Shown here piece by piece: positions 43,920 through 54,800 of a stretch of DNA of 64,000 nucleotides. A program made the translations under genes and the position numbers. The notes below the pieces were generated by a model that was given only the letters and a program-made list of their open reading frames with translations, was not told where the DNA came from and made no database searches. Position 1 is the stretch's first letter. Each line of letters opens with the position of its first letter. Source of the DNA: Entoloma clypeatum (lineage: Eukaryota; Basidiomycota; Agaricomycetes; Agaricales; Entolomataceae); assembly GCA_963565915.1 (NCBI GenBank), contig OY751486.1:4092001-4156000 (forward strand). The letters are read 5' to 3'.

Positions 43920-45537
43920 CAGTGCCTCACAAAACTGATTCAATGTTTGTTGCTTTTTGAATACCTTCAAGATAACTCTGCAAAGAATACCAATTGAATT
44001 AAACTTTTGATATATAATTGAAAGCCCTACTTCAGGGCTTTCAGAATATAAAGGAATCATATGATTCAGATCAGAATCCATGGAGATATGATTAAATTAA
44101 ATCAGCAACTCATTGAATCAGTTTTGTGAGTACCTATGGCAATTATCATAATCAAATGCTTCACTGGTTGTATGGTAACCAGTTGTCATGACTTACTGAT
44201 GGAACTTGAATAGAACCCTGATGGGTTGTCAAGGAAAGTTGTATAAGAAGAATCCAACCTCAACAGCCTCCATAATTAATCATGCGCCCTATCTCCTCTT
44301 CCCACAAGGAAAACATTCTTTTTCTGGCCTCCAATGGTCACTCCACTCATCATATTGCCTCTAACCTGGATGTCAGCCAACCAACTGTCTCCAGAGTGCT
44401 TCAGAATCTTCTTCCTCATCGCAATCTCTCTTCTGGTGGTCGTCCATCCAAGCTTTCTTCCACCAACACACGAAACATACTTTCACAAATCACCTCAGGG
44501 AGAGCCTCCAATGCTGTGCAGGCTACCAAACACATCAACACTGTCATCTCCAATTCTGTCTCCCCAGAAACTGTGAGAAGGGTTCTCAGAAAACATAAAT
44601 TCAAGGCTGTAACAAAGAAGAAAAGACCTTTCTTAAAGGCCATACATCGGAAGAGGCGGTTGGCATTTGCTATGAAGCACAGGGAATGGACAGTGGAGGA
44701 CTGGAAGAGGGTCATTTGGTCAGATGAGACCAAAATCAACAGGTTTGGGTCAGATGGCAAGGAATGGGTCTGGAAAAAGAAGGGTGAGGGGCTTATTGAA
44801 AGAGAGGTTCAGGGCACAGTCAAGTTTGGGGGAGGAAATATTATGGTTTGGGGTTGTATGGGTTGGGAAGGTGTGGGGAGACTTGCAGAGATTGAGGGGA
44901 GGATGGATGCTGATCAGTATGTGTCCATTTTGGAGGACAATTTGCTGCCCAGCATGGAGGAGAGTGGAATCTCTGAAGAGGAGATCATTTTTCAGCAGGA
45001 CAATGACCCCAATCACACCTCCAAGAAGGCCAAAAAATGGATGGGCAGCAAGAATATTGCTCTGCTGGATTGGCCTGCACAGTTCCCAGACCTCAATCCT
45101 ATTGAACACCTCTGGGTTCATATTAAAAGGAAGTTGAATGAATATCCAACACCACCCAAGGGAGTCTGGGAGATTTGGGACAGAGCAGCAGAGGTGTGGA
45201 ATAATATAGAGCCAGAAGTGTGTCAAAACCTGATAGAAAGTATGCCAAGAAGGGTAGAGGCAGTAATCAAAGCTAAGGGGAGTAATACCAAGTACTAAAG
45301 TATAAAATACTGTATTTATTGTACATAGTCACAAAACTGATTCAATGAGTCCCTGGAGTAATTTGATCATATATTGATCATTTTTTATGGGAATTACATA
45401 ATTATTGCAGATTCCGAGAGTTCTGAAGCAGGGCTTTTAACCAGGTACAATACCTTCTTTTGATTGGCATTATTTGCAAAGTTATTTTGAAGGTATTCAC
45501 AAAGTAGCAAACATTGAATCAGTTTTGTGAGGCACTG
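43920..45537 (+). mobile_element. Tc1/mariner DNA transposon, complete
   Basis: 1618 bp flanked by TA on both sides. The ends form imperfect terminal inverted repeats of about 80 bp beginning CAGTGCCTCACAAAACTGAT. The word ACAAAACTGATTCAAT occurs four times, twice per end in opposite orientations (outer at both tips, inner at 44111-44130 and 45330-45349). One uninterrupted transposase gene lies between. The element appears structurally intact. Confidence 0.93.
44282..45298 (+). CDS. Tc1-like transposase
   Basis: 338 residues from an ATG. N-terminal helix-turn-helix (NGHSTHHIASNLDVSQPTVS) followed by the GRPSK linker and a second HTH region, which bind the inverted repeats. The DDE catalytic domain is complete: first D in IWSDETKINRFG, second D in QQDNDPNHTSKKAK, and E in PDLNPIEHLWVHIKR, with the DD34E spacing of Tc1. 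The NIMVWGCMGWEGVGRL block is present. A basic C-terminus follows. It catalyses cut-and-paste transposition into TA. No frame damage. Confidence 0.94.
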   Translation: MRPISSSHKENILFLASNGHSTHHIASNLDVSQPTVSRVLQNLLPHRNLSSGGRPSKLSSTNTRNILSQITSGRASNAVQATKHINTVISNSVSPETVRRVLRKHKFKAVTKKKRPFLKAIHRKRRLAFAMKHREWTVEDWKRVIWSDETKINRFGSDGKEWVWKKKGEGLIEREVQGTVKFGGGNIMVWGCMGWEGVGRLAEIEGRMDADQYVSILEDNLLPSMEESGISEEEIIFQQDNDPNHTSKKAKKWMGSKNIALLDWPAQFPDLNPIEHLWVHIKRKLNEYPTPPKGVWEIWDRAAEVWNNIEPEVCQNLIESMPRRVEAVIKAKGSNTKY

Positions 45538-45611
45538 TATAACGACACATGACTACTCCGTGCACCCCCAACTTTGTGCTATCATAGGAGACACTCCCAT
45601 GATAGACTTAC

Positions 45612-45719
45612 CAGGTGTTGGGATCAGCTGGATTCAAACCAGCGACCTTTCCCTAGGCACACTAACCTAAGATGCAGACAGCATGACCGTTACGCCAGAC
45701 TGCCGCTAAACTCAGGGTG
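45612..45719 (-). ncRNA. tRNA-like sequence, possible SINE head
   Basis: On the minus strand, an A-box-like TGGCGTAACGG and, 56 nt later, a B-box-like GGTTTGAATCC lie in a good T-arm (GCTGG-TTTGAAT-CCAGC). The acceptor strands do not pair (3' side TGATCCC, no matching 5' side), so it is not a normal tRNA gene. A tRNA-derived SINE or tRNA relic is more likely. LINE-D begins immediately beside it. Confidence 0.35.
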
Positions 45720-46122
45720 CTTTTTTTTTTTTTTTAAAACCTCAATTTATATTCCAGCGCCCGATCGCAGTCCGGTCTTGTACACTAAGTTACAAATTTA
45801 ACGAGAGCTACATACGAGAGTATTGGAGAGTAATGCCCTGTGGTCACGGCACATGTGCGGAGCGAAATATATAAGTATCCAAGAGTGGGGTCCACCCATG
45901 GATCAAGTCCACCAGAACAGACCCTGTATATAAACTACATATGCCCATAGACAGAGACCATAGTAACTAAAGAGACTGTGAAAGAAAGAAAACATAACAC
46001 TGAAGCTCACCCGATAAGTTAGGGTGGGGGAAAGGCAAATAACACGGGATGGTTTGCGAGCATCCCCAGGGAATTGCTGATATTGTAATGTTTGTTGGAG
46101 GCATTGTCCCTATCAAAGAGAG

Positions 46123-49100
46123 TGTCACGTAGCGTGTTTCTCAACGTCGGAAAACGTCGGACGAGTCGGAGCGGAGTAGCGGAGGAGCGGAATGCGGTAA
46201 GTGCAACGTTGGCAGAAAGGACCTGGCTTCAACTTGTGCGTTGCGCCCCACTCTTTGATGTGGTCCTCGATTTCGGATTGGCGGATGTCGGATGAGCGGA
46301 TGAGCGGATGAGCGGAGGTGACGGAGAGAATGCTCAAAGGCAAGTAGAGACGGATGCGAATGAGGTGTAACATATGATATTTGAACTGAGGTTCTACGAC
46401 AGGTTTGTACACTATTTATAGTAGACTAGAATGATCAGCATTACTATAAGTGATGTGCAGATATTGGAGTTGACCATCGGAACATTCGGAGTACGGAGAG
46501 TAACAAATGAAAAGTGAACAACATATGTCTACTTGTAAGTATGGTTGAGATGTTACGTAGTAGAAGTATATTCAATATAAATAGAATGTTGTTGGAGCGG
46601 ATGTCGGAGCGGATGAAATGTCGGAGTCGTCGGATAAGTCGGATGTGAATTGTATGGTTATGACAGTATTTCCCTCTTAGGGCCGAACCCTGAGGCCCAG
46701 ATGAGGTAATCCACGTGACCGTTGGTTGAAAAGCTTTGTGCGTGATCTTTCTCTCTTGTCACCCAACCACAACATCTATCCCGACCCCTATCCATTATGT
46801 CCGCTGAAAACTCACCCTCGCCGCTCTTCGTGCTGAAAGGGAGCGCCAGAAGAAGGTCACCAAAGAGTTGGAGAGGATGTCGGAGCGGAGCTGATCTGTA
46901 TCCATGATGATTGTGGCACGGAGGACGGGTGTATATAACTCTGTTGCGCGAAGTGAAGTGGTGAGCTGTTCTTGTGTGAAGATGGGTTTGAAGTTGCTTG
47001 GGTTGATGGACGAATAGTCGCTATTTCCCTCTTTAGGGTAGATGTCCCATCGTCTACTTAAAAGATCGGGCTTCATACCTAAACGGCCAGGGCGGAAGCG
47101 GATGACGAGATTGAACTGGCAGAGGTATTCGGACCAACGAGCTTGTCGACGTGATAAAATCTTGGTAGTAGAAAAGTACTCAAGATTTTTGTGGTCCGTT
47201 ATGACATCGATCGGAGCAGCGGAGCCTTCAAGGTAGTGACGCCAAACCTTGAATGCATCGTGGATCGCTAATAGTTCTTTGTCGTGGGTGTCATAGTTTA
47301 ACTCGGGAGGTGTAAAGGTGCGGGAGTGGAAAGCGACTGGATGGATTTCGTCGGAGGAGGTGCGGATGGAGAGGATCGCACCCAAAGCGTAGTCGGAGGC
47401 ATCGGTTTCGACGATAATAGGGCTGTCGGGAATCCAATGCATAAGAACAGGTGCCGTGGTAAAGGCTTTCTTCAAAGTTTTGAAAGATTCGCGAGCGGAG
47501 TCGGAGAAGTGCCATTGTGTGTTTTTGCGGGTGAGTCGAGTGAGCGGAACGGTGATTTCGGAGTAGTAAGGAATGAATCGTCGATAAAAATTGGCAAAAC
47601 CTAAGAAAGACTGAATGTCTTTGACCTTCCTTGGTTCAGGCCAATCTTGAATAATTTTGACTTTCTTATCCGACATGCGGAGGCCTGTCGGAGAGAGGAT
47701 AAAGCCAAGGTATTCAACAGTATCCGTAGAAAACTCGCATTTGTCTGCGCGTGCGTATAAGCCGTGTTGTCGGAGACGTCGGAGGACTTCGCGGACATGC
47801 TTCCGATGCTCGGAGGGAGAGTCGGAGTAGATGAGGATGTCGTCGAGATATATGGTAACATACTTATCAAGCAGGTCGTGGAAGATGTCGTTCATGAAGC
47901 GTTGAAAAACGGCTGGGGAGTTGGTGAGTCCAAATGGCATGACAAGCCATTCAAAGGACCCGTAGCGCGTGCGGAAGGCGGTTTTCCATTCATCTCCTTC
48001 CGCTATGCGGACGAGGTGATAGGCGTGTCGGAGGTCGAGAGCCGTATAAACACTGGCTTTTCCAGCGGTCTGGAGAAGGTCGGATATGAGCGGAAGCGGA
48101 TATCGGTCCTTCTTTGAGATTTTGTTAAGACCACGGAAATCGACGCAAAGATGAAGGGAGCCATCCTTTTTACGAACGAAAAGGACGGGAGCACCGTGTG
48201 GGGAGGAAGAGGGTCGGATGAATCCAATGGTGAGGTGTTCGTCAATGAATTCACGGAGGGCATTGAGTTCGGTTTGTGAAAGGGAGTAGATCGGACCGAA
48301 CGGAGGAGCGGAGCCCTCTTCAAGTTCGATTTTGAGGTCGTAGGGACGGTGGGGTGGAAGAGTGTCTGCTTTTCCTTTACTGAAGATGTCAGCATAGTCG
48401 TGGTATTCTTCGGGTACGTTTGTCAAGTCGGGGGTGTCGGAAGCGGATGCGGAGTGAGCGGAAACGGAGGGAGTCGAAAGGTGAAGTCGAAAGGATTGTG
48501 TACCAGGCAATTTGCATGCCCTCATAAATGCGGCTGCGTTAATGAGTGAAATCTGCGGAGCGGACTGCGGAGGTACGATCGGAGGTTCCGGAGGAGGAAG
48601 CGTAGCTGTCCTACCTTGGGAGGAGGTCGACGTCGATGTCGGAAACGGCTCTTTTTGCATCTGTGGACGGAAAGTGATACTGCCCAATACCCAGTCAATC
48701 ATAGGATTGTGGCGGGTGAGCCAGTTGTATCCAAGAACCACGGAAGAAGCGGAGTCGAGCGGAGTAACATAAAAATCCTGTTCAAAGGATTCACCTGAAG
48801 GAAAACATATAGGTATTGTTACAACTTGAGTGATAAACGCGTTAGAAGAACCATCGAAAAGCTTTAGTTCTAAGGGTGGAATAGCGGAGGTCGGAAGATC
48901 ATAGGCGGAGGAAAGGTTATTGTCAATAAAACAGTGAGTAGATCCTGAATCAATAAGTGCTGGGACAGAATCTGAAGAGAAAAAAGAAGATGAGATATTG
49001 ATACGTAAAGAGTTCGGATCGGAGAGAGCGGACGCGTTAAGTCGGATGGGAGCGGAGGCACGGAGAGAGTCAACGCAGTCCTCAGACCGTGCTTCATGAG

Positions 49101-49681
49101 GACCACTGCCTATTTTTTTGACTCGATCTCCTTACTTCAAATATACTGTCATGTAGCGTGTTTCTCAACGTCGGAAAACGTCGGACGAGTCGGAGCGGAG
49201 TAGTGGAGGAGCGGAATGCGGTAAGTGCAACGTTGGCAGAAAGGACCTGGCTTCAACTTGTGCGTTGCGCCCCACTCTTTGATGTGGTCCTCGATTTCGG
49301 ATTGGCGGATGTCGGATGAGCGGATGAGCGGAGGTGACGGAGAGAATGCTCAAAGGCAAGTAGAGACGGATGCGAATGAGGTGTAACATATGATATTTGA
49401 ACTGAGGTTCTACGACAGGTTTGTACACTATTTATAGTAGACTAGAATGATCAGCATTACTATAAGTGATGTGCAGATATTGGAGTTGACCATCGGAACA
49501 TTCGGAGTACGGAGAGTAACAAATGAAAAGTGAACAACATATGTCTACTTGTAAGTATGGTTGAGATGTTACGTAGTAGAAGTATATTCAATATAAATAG
49601 AATGTTGTTGGAGCGGATGTCGGAGCGGATGAAATGTCGGAGTCGTCGGATAAGTCGGATGTGAATCATATGGTTATGACA
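46123..49681 (-). mobile_element. Gypsy-S deletion derivative
   Basis: LTRs 46123-46665 and 49147-49681, with GAGAG target duplication. Relative to the full Gypsy-S it lacks about 2.42 kb (most of the antisense gene, integrase and chromodomain; junction at GGAGAGGA, 46870-46877) and about 1.3 kb (nearly all of gag). Both LTRs share a 10-bp insertion near their plus-strand start (GGAAAACGTCGG) absent from the full copy, so this is a distinct subfamily. It cannot be autonomous. Confidence 0.92.
46878..49130 (-). pseudogene. Gypsy-S derivative pol remnant (protease, RT, RNase H only)
   Basis: Protease motif LIDSGSTHCF, RT with YVTIYLDDILIYS, and RNase H (IIVETDASDYALGAILSIRT) are readable and open. 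The frame then runs across the deletion junction into the start of the antisense gene, read backwards. Integrase is absent. The gag stop region and A-run are retained but gag itself is gone. Confidence 0.85.
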
Positions 49682-50125
49682 GAGAGGACATTTGTGGAGA
49701 AGGTGATCGACCGTCTCGAGAGTGTCGTCATCACAGGCGCATGTGAATGGGCCTGGATGCTTGAAGCATTGTCTATAGGCACCGATGGGAGCGTGGCCCA
49801 GGGTGGCGCGGGTGAGGTGAGCGAACAGCACGTTGTTGTTGCCCACCCAGGAATTGAGCCAGGGTCCATCTTTGACGTGGTCCGGTTGGAATACCTTCTC
49901 TTTGTCTCCAGTGTGGAGAGGGAGGAAGGAGCGACCTCGGAATTCGGGGGCAGAATGAAGTTTGCGCCATCCATCCACGGCACTGGTAGCGGCAGCGGTA
50001 TGGGCAAAGTTTGGCGACAGAGACAGGGCTGTTCCTTGGGTCGATTTGAAGTGACGTGAGGGGTCGGGAAAGGCAGAACCCCACTCAGACATGAGAGATG
50101 TGTCTAGGTGGACATGGACGATGCC

Positions 50126-50658
50126 TGTCACGTAGCGTGTTTCTCAACGTCGGACGAGTCGGAGCGGAGTAGCGGAGGAGCGGAATGCGGTAAGTGCAAC
50201 GTTGGCAGAAAGGACCTGGCTTCAACTTGTGCGTTGCGCCCCACTCTTTGATGTGGTCCTCGATTTCGGATTGGCGGATGTCGGATGAGCGGATGAGCGG
50301 ATGAGCGGAGGTGACGGAGGGAATGCTCAAAGGCAAGTAGAGACGGATGCGAATGAGGTGTAACGTATGATATTTGAACTGAGGTTCTACGACAGGTTTG
50401 TACACTATTTATAGTAGACTAGAATGATCAGCATTACTATAAGTGATGTGCAGATATTGGAGTTGACCATCGGAACATTCGGAGTACGGAGAGTAACAAA
50501 TGAAAAGTGAACAACATATGTCTACTTGTAAGTATGGTTGAGATGTTACGTAGTAGAAGTATATTCAATATAAATAGAATGTTGTTGGAGCGGATGTCGG
50601 AGCGGATGAAATGTCGGAGTCGTCGGATAAGTCGGATGTGAATCGTATGGTTATGACA
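50126..50658 (-). repeat. Gypsy-S 3' LTR
   Basis: 533 bp, TGTCACGTAG...GGTTATGACA on the plus strand. On the minus strand a purine tract (TAAGAGGGAAATAC, from 50672-50659) touches it. Confidence 0.93.
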
Positions 50659-50789
50659 GTATTTCCCTCTTAGGGCCGAACCCTGAGGCCCAGATGAGGT
50701 AATCCACGTGACCGTTGGTTGAAAAGCTTTGTGCGTGATCTTTCTCTCTTGTCACCCAACCACAACATCTATCCCGACGCCTATCCGTC

Positions 50790-51808
50790 ATGTCCGCTGA
50801 AAACTCACCCCTCGCCGCTCTTCGTGCTGAAAGGGAGCGCCAGAAGAAGGTCACCGAAGAGTTGGAGAGGAAACTGCAGGAGGCAGAGGAGCGCGCGAAG
50901 GAAGATGCAGAGCGCGCGGAGGCGAAGAGGGCGGCGAAAGAGCGGAGACGAGCAGAGAGGAAGGCAGAGAAGGCGAAGGCGAAGGAACCGGTCGCGGGTG
51001 CAGGTGCGGATGCGGAGGCGGATGCGGATGCGGATGCGGCGAGTGCGGAGGTGAAGAAGGTCCGGCTGCAGGGGGTTTTCAAGAATATGCCTGCGAGTTA
51101 CGAGCAGGGGAAGGAGGATTGCACCTCCTGCTTGAAAGCGGGGGACTTGTGTTTTTGGCCATCGGAGTGAGTTTTTCCTATTTCTTTATACGCTTCGTTA
51201 TTAACTTGTTCTTTAGGAATGACAATGCTTCGTCGTGCTGGCGGTGCCAGCGTTTAAAACGAAGCTGCAGAACGGGAGCGGAAGCGGAGTCGGAGGTGAA
51301 GCGGAGGATGACCAAGGCGGTGAGGGTCGGAAAGGCTAAGGTGGCAGGTGGTGCGACGAAGAACGCGAAGGCGGGATCGTCCAAGGGAGAGGGGACCGCG
51401 GAGGGATCGCGGATAGCCGCAGCGTCGGAGGAGCCGGAGTTCATGCCGGAGGGGTTTGGTCCGCCGGAGGTGGTCATAGGCACGGAGGTGGTGAGAGGGC
51501 TTAGGAGCATGATAAGGGAGATGCGGCTGATAAAGGCGGAGTTGAAGGAATTGCGGGAGATCAAGGAGCTTTTGACGGTTATCGCGTGGAGGGAGGATTC
51601 GGAGGCTTCGGAGGAGGGATCCGACGAGGACGAGGATGCGGAGGAGTATGATAGGGTATTGGAGGAGTTGGGAAGGGAGGTAGAAGAAGAAGCAGAAAAA
51701 GAAGAAGAAACGAAGAAGCGGAAGCGGATGGAGGAAGCGGAAGAGGAATCCGGATCGGAGTGGAACGAGGAGACGGAGGGGGTATCTAACAAAAAACAGC
51801 GAAAGTAG
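50790..51808 (+). CDS. Gypsy-S antisense cargo gene: coiled-coil Zn2Cys6-like protein
   Basis: Two exons, 50790-51166 and 51217-51808, joined in phase over a 50-bp GT-AG intron; 322 residues. N-terminal Glu/Arg/Lys/Ala-rich coiled coil (RAERERQKKVTEELERKLQE), basic Ala-rich linker, then CTSCLKAGDLC and, after the intron, CWRCQRLKRSC. Together these give CX2CX6CX11CX2CX6C, within the fungal GAL4-type Zn2Cys6 spacing. A basic region, a helical stretch (RSMIREMRLIKAELKELREI), and an acidic C-terminus with terminal NKKQRK (NLS-like) follow. The gene starts 131 bp from the 3' LTR, runs opposite to gag-pol and ends 44 bp from the pol stop. The frame is intact. A role as a nuclear DNA-binding regulator is inferred, not shown. 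Confidence 0.85.
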
Positions 51809-51852
51809 TTTTTTGTTAGTATAAAATTTTAATAGATTTTCTTTTCTTTTTG

Positions 51853-54800
51853 TTACAAGCGCGATAAGGGGCCTGGCTTAGTTGGTTGAGCGGAGTGGAA
51901 GTCCGCTACCGTATCCGCTGCGTGTTCAAGCTCGGATGCGGGTAACCAAGAAAACTCTTCACTGGTGTCTTCATAACCTAACCAGCGGACGAGGTAAAGG
52001 AGTTTGCAGCGTCGTCTTTTATCGATCTTTGAGTCGACGATTTCCGCAATTTCGTATTCGGTTTCTCCGTCCATCTCGAGCGGAGGCGGAGGAGATTGTA
52101 TCCGATTTGGAATCTCGTTAGGAGTTGCTGGTTCGAGCATGGATATGTGGAAGACGGGGTGTATAGCACGCATAGTGTCGGGTAGACGTAGTGTAAAGGA
52201 GTGCGTGCCGGGTTGGGCTATGATTTCAAATGGGCCAGCATATTTGTCGGATAACTTTTGGGTGGGTCGTGTGGTGCGGAAGAACTTAGCTTTAACAAAG
52301 ACTTCTTGTCCGACGCGGAGCGGGGGAGGCGGAGAACGTCGGACGTCCGCAGGGCCTTGATAACGTTGTTGTGCCTCTGCGACAGCAGTCTTTAGTTCTT
52401 GATGTAATTCATCTAAGTCGACGATGTATTGTCGAGCTTTATCGGATGCTAGATCACGTTCCGGATGGAGTGTAATGTCGGGGTGATAACCTTTGTTGGC
52501 GAAGAATGGTGATACACCTGTGGTGGCACTCGGAGTGTTGTTGTAAGCGAACTCCGCAAGCGGAAGCAAAGCGGACCAGTTGTCTTGCTGGTAGTTGCAG
52601 AAAATGCGGAGGTATTGTTCGAGTGTCTGGTTGGTGCGTTCGGTTTGACCATCGCCTTCAGGGTGATATCCAGAAGTGAAGTGAAGTCTCATATCGAGGG
52701 CTTTTGCAAGAGAGCGGAAAAAACGGGAGACGAATTCAGGTCCGCGATCGGATGTGACGTTTTGCGGAACTCCGTGCTTGGAAAAGACGTGAAGCACGAA
52801 AAGGTTTGCTAGGTCTTCGGATGTGCAATTAATGGTGGTAGGGATGAATATGCCTTGTTTAGTGAGGCGGTCTACAATGACCAGAATCGCATCGGAGCCA
52901 GCGGATGTCGGAAGGGGTTCAATGAAATCCATGGAAATAGAATGCCAGGGACGTTCAGGAATAGGGAGTTGTTTAAGCAGACCGTAGGGTTTATGACGTT
53001 GGGGTTTGGCGCGCATACAAGTGGTACATGACTTGCAATACTTTTTGACGAAGTCGCGCATTCCAGGCCAAGTGTATTCTCGTTGGATAAGACTAATAGT
53101 CTTATTTTGACCAGGGTGTCCAGCGAGGATATGGTCGTGCTTATTGCGGAGGATGCGGAGACGGAGGTCGGATGAGTCGGGAACATAGATACGTCCATTG
53201 TGGAGTAGATAACCTGCTTCATTCACGATCCAGCGTGGATTAGGATTGTCGAGGAAAGAGGTATAAATGGGATCAGTCGGAAGAGCGGAGAGGATGTCGG
53301 AGCGGAGCTGATCTGTATCCATGATGATTGTGGCACGGAGGACGGGTGTATATAACTCTGTTGCGCGAAGTGAAGTGGTGAGCTGTTCTTGTGTGAAGAT
53401 GGGTTTGAAGTTGCTTGGGTTGATGGACGAATAGTCGCTATTTCCCTCTTTAGGGTAGATGTCCCATCGTCTACTTAAAAGATCGGGCTTCGTACCTAAA
53501 CGGCCAGGGCGGAAGCGGATGACGAGATTGAACTGGCAGAGGTATTCGGACCAACGAGCTTGTCGACGTGATAAAATCTTGGTAGTAGAAAAGTACTCAA
53601 GATTTTTGTGGTCCGTTATGACATCGATCGGAGCAGCGGAGCCTTCAAGGTAGTGACGCCAAACCTTGAATGCATCGTGGATCGCTAATAGTTCTTTGTC
53701 GTGGGTGTCATAGTTTAACTCGGGAGGTGTAAAGGTGCGGGAGTGGAAAGCGACCGGATGGATTTCGTCGTCGGAGGTGCGGATGGAGAGGATCGCACCC
53801 AAAGCGTAGTCGGAGGCATCGGTTTCGACGATAATAGGGCTGTCGGGAATCCAATGCGTAAGAACAGGGGCCGTGGTAAAGGCTTTCTTCAAAGTTTTGA
53901 AAGATTCGCGAGCGGAGTCGGAGAAGTGCCATTGTGTGTTTTTGCGGGTGAGTCGAGTGAGCGGAACGGTGATTTCGGAGTAGTAAGGAATGAATCGTCG
54001 ATAAAAATTGGCAAAACCTAAGAAAGACTGAATGTCTTTGACCTTCCTTGGTTCAGGCCAATCTTGAATAATTTTGACTTTCTTATCCGACATGCGGAGG
54101 CCTGTCGGAGAGAGGATAAAGCCAAGGTATTCAACAGTATCCGTAGAAAACTCGCATTTGTCTGCGCGTGCGTATAAGCCGTGTTGTCGGAGACGTCGGA
54201 GGACTTCGCGGACATGCTTCCGATGCTCGGAGGGAGAGTCGGAGTAGATGAGGATGTCGTCGAGATATATGGTAACATACTTATCAAGCAGGTCGTGGAA
54301 GATGTCGTTCATGAAGCGTTGAAAAACGGCTGGGGAGTTGGTGAGTCCAAATGGCATGACAAGCCATTCAAAGGACCCGTAGCGCGTGCGGAAGGCGGTT
54401 TTCCATTCATCTCCTTCCGCTATGCGGACGAGGTGATAGGCGTGTCGGAGGTCGAGAGCCGTATAAACACTGGCTTTTCCAGCGGTCTGGAGAAGGTCGG
54501 ATATGAGCGGAAGCGGATATCGGTCCTTCTTTGAGATTTTGTTAAGACCACGGAAATCGACGCAAAGACGAAGGGAGCCATCCTTTTTACGAACGAAAAG
54601 GACGGGAGCACCGTGTGGGGAGGAAGAGGGTCGGATGAATCCAATGGTGAGGTGTTCGTCAATGAATTCACGGAGGGCATTGAGTTCGGTTTGTGAAAGG
54701 GAGTAGATCGGACCGAACGGAGGAGCGGAGCCCTCTTCAAGTTCGATTTTGAGGTCGTAGGTACGGTGGGGTGGAAGAGTGTCTGCTTTTCCTTTACTGA

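Noticed and set aside
45612..45719. A functional tRNA gene on the minus strand
   Set aside because: A and B boxes and a T arm are recognisable, but the acceptor strands do not pair and no clear anticodon arm forms. Kept only as a tRNA-like sequence.
51178..51792. Ser-rich minus-strand ORF opposite the Gypsy-S antisense gene
   Set aside because: It is the complement of Glu/Lys-rich coding sequence in the plus-strand gene; the Ser-rich composition is a shadow effect.
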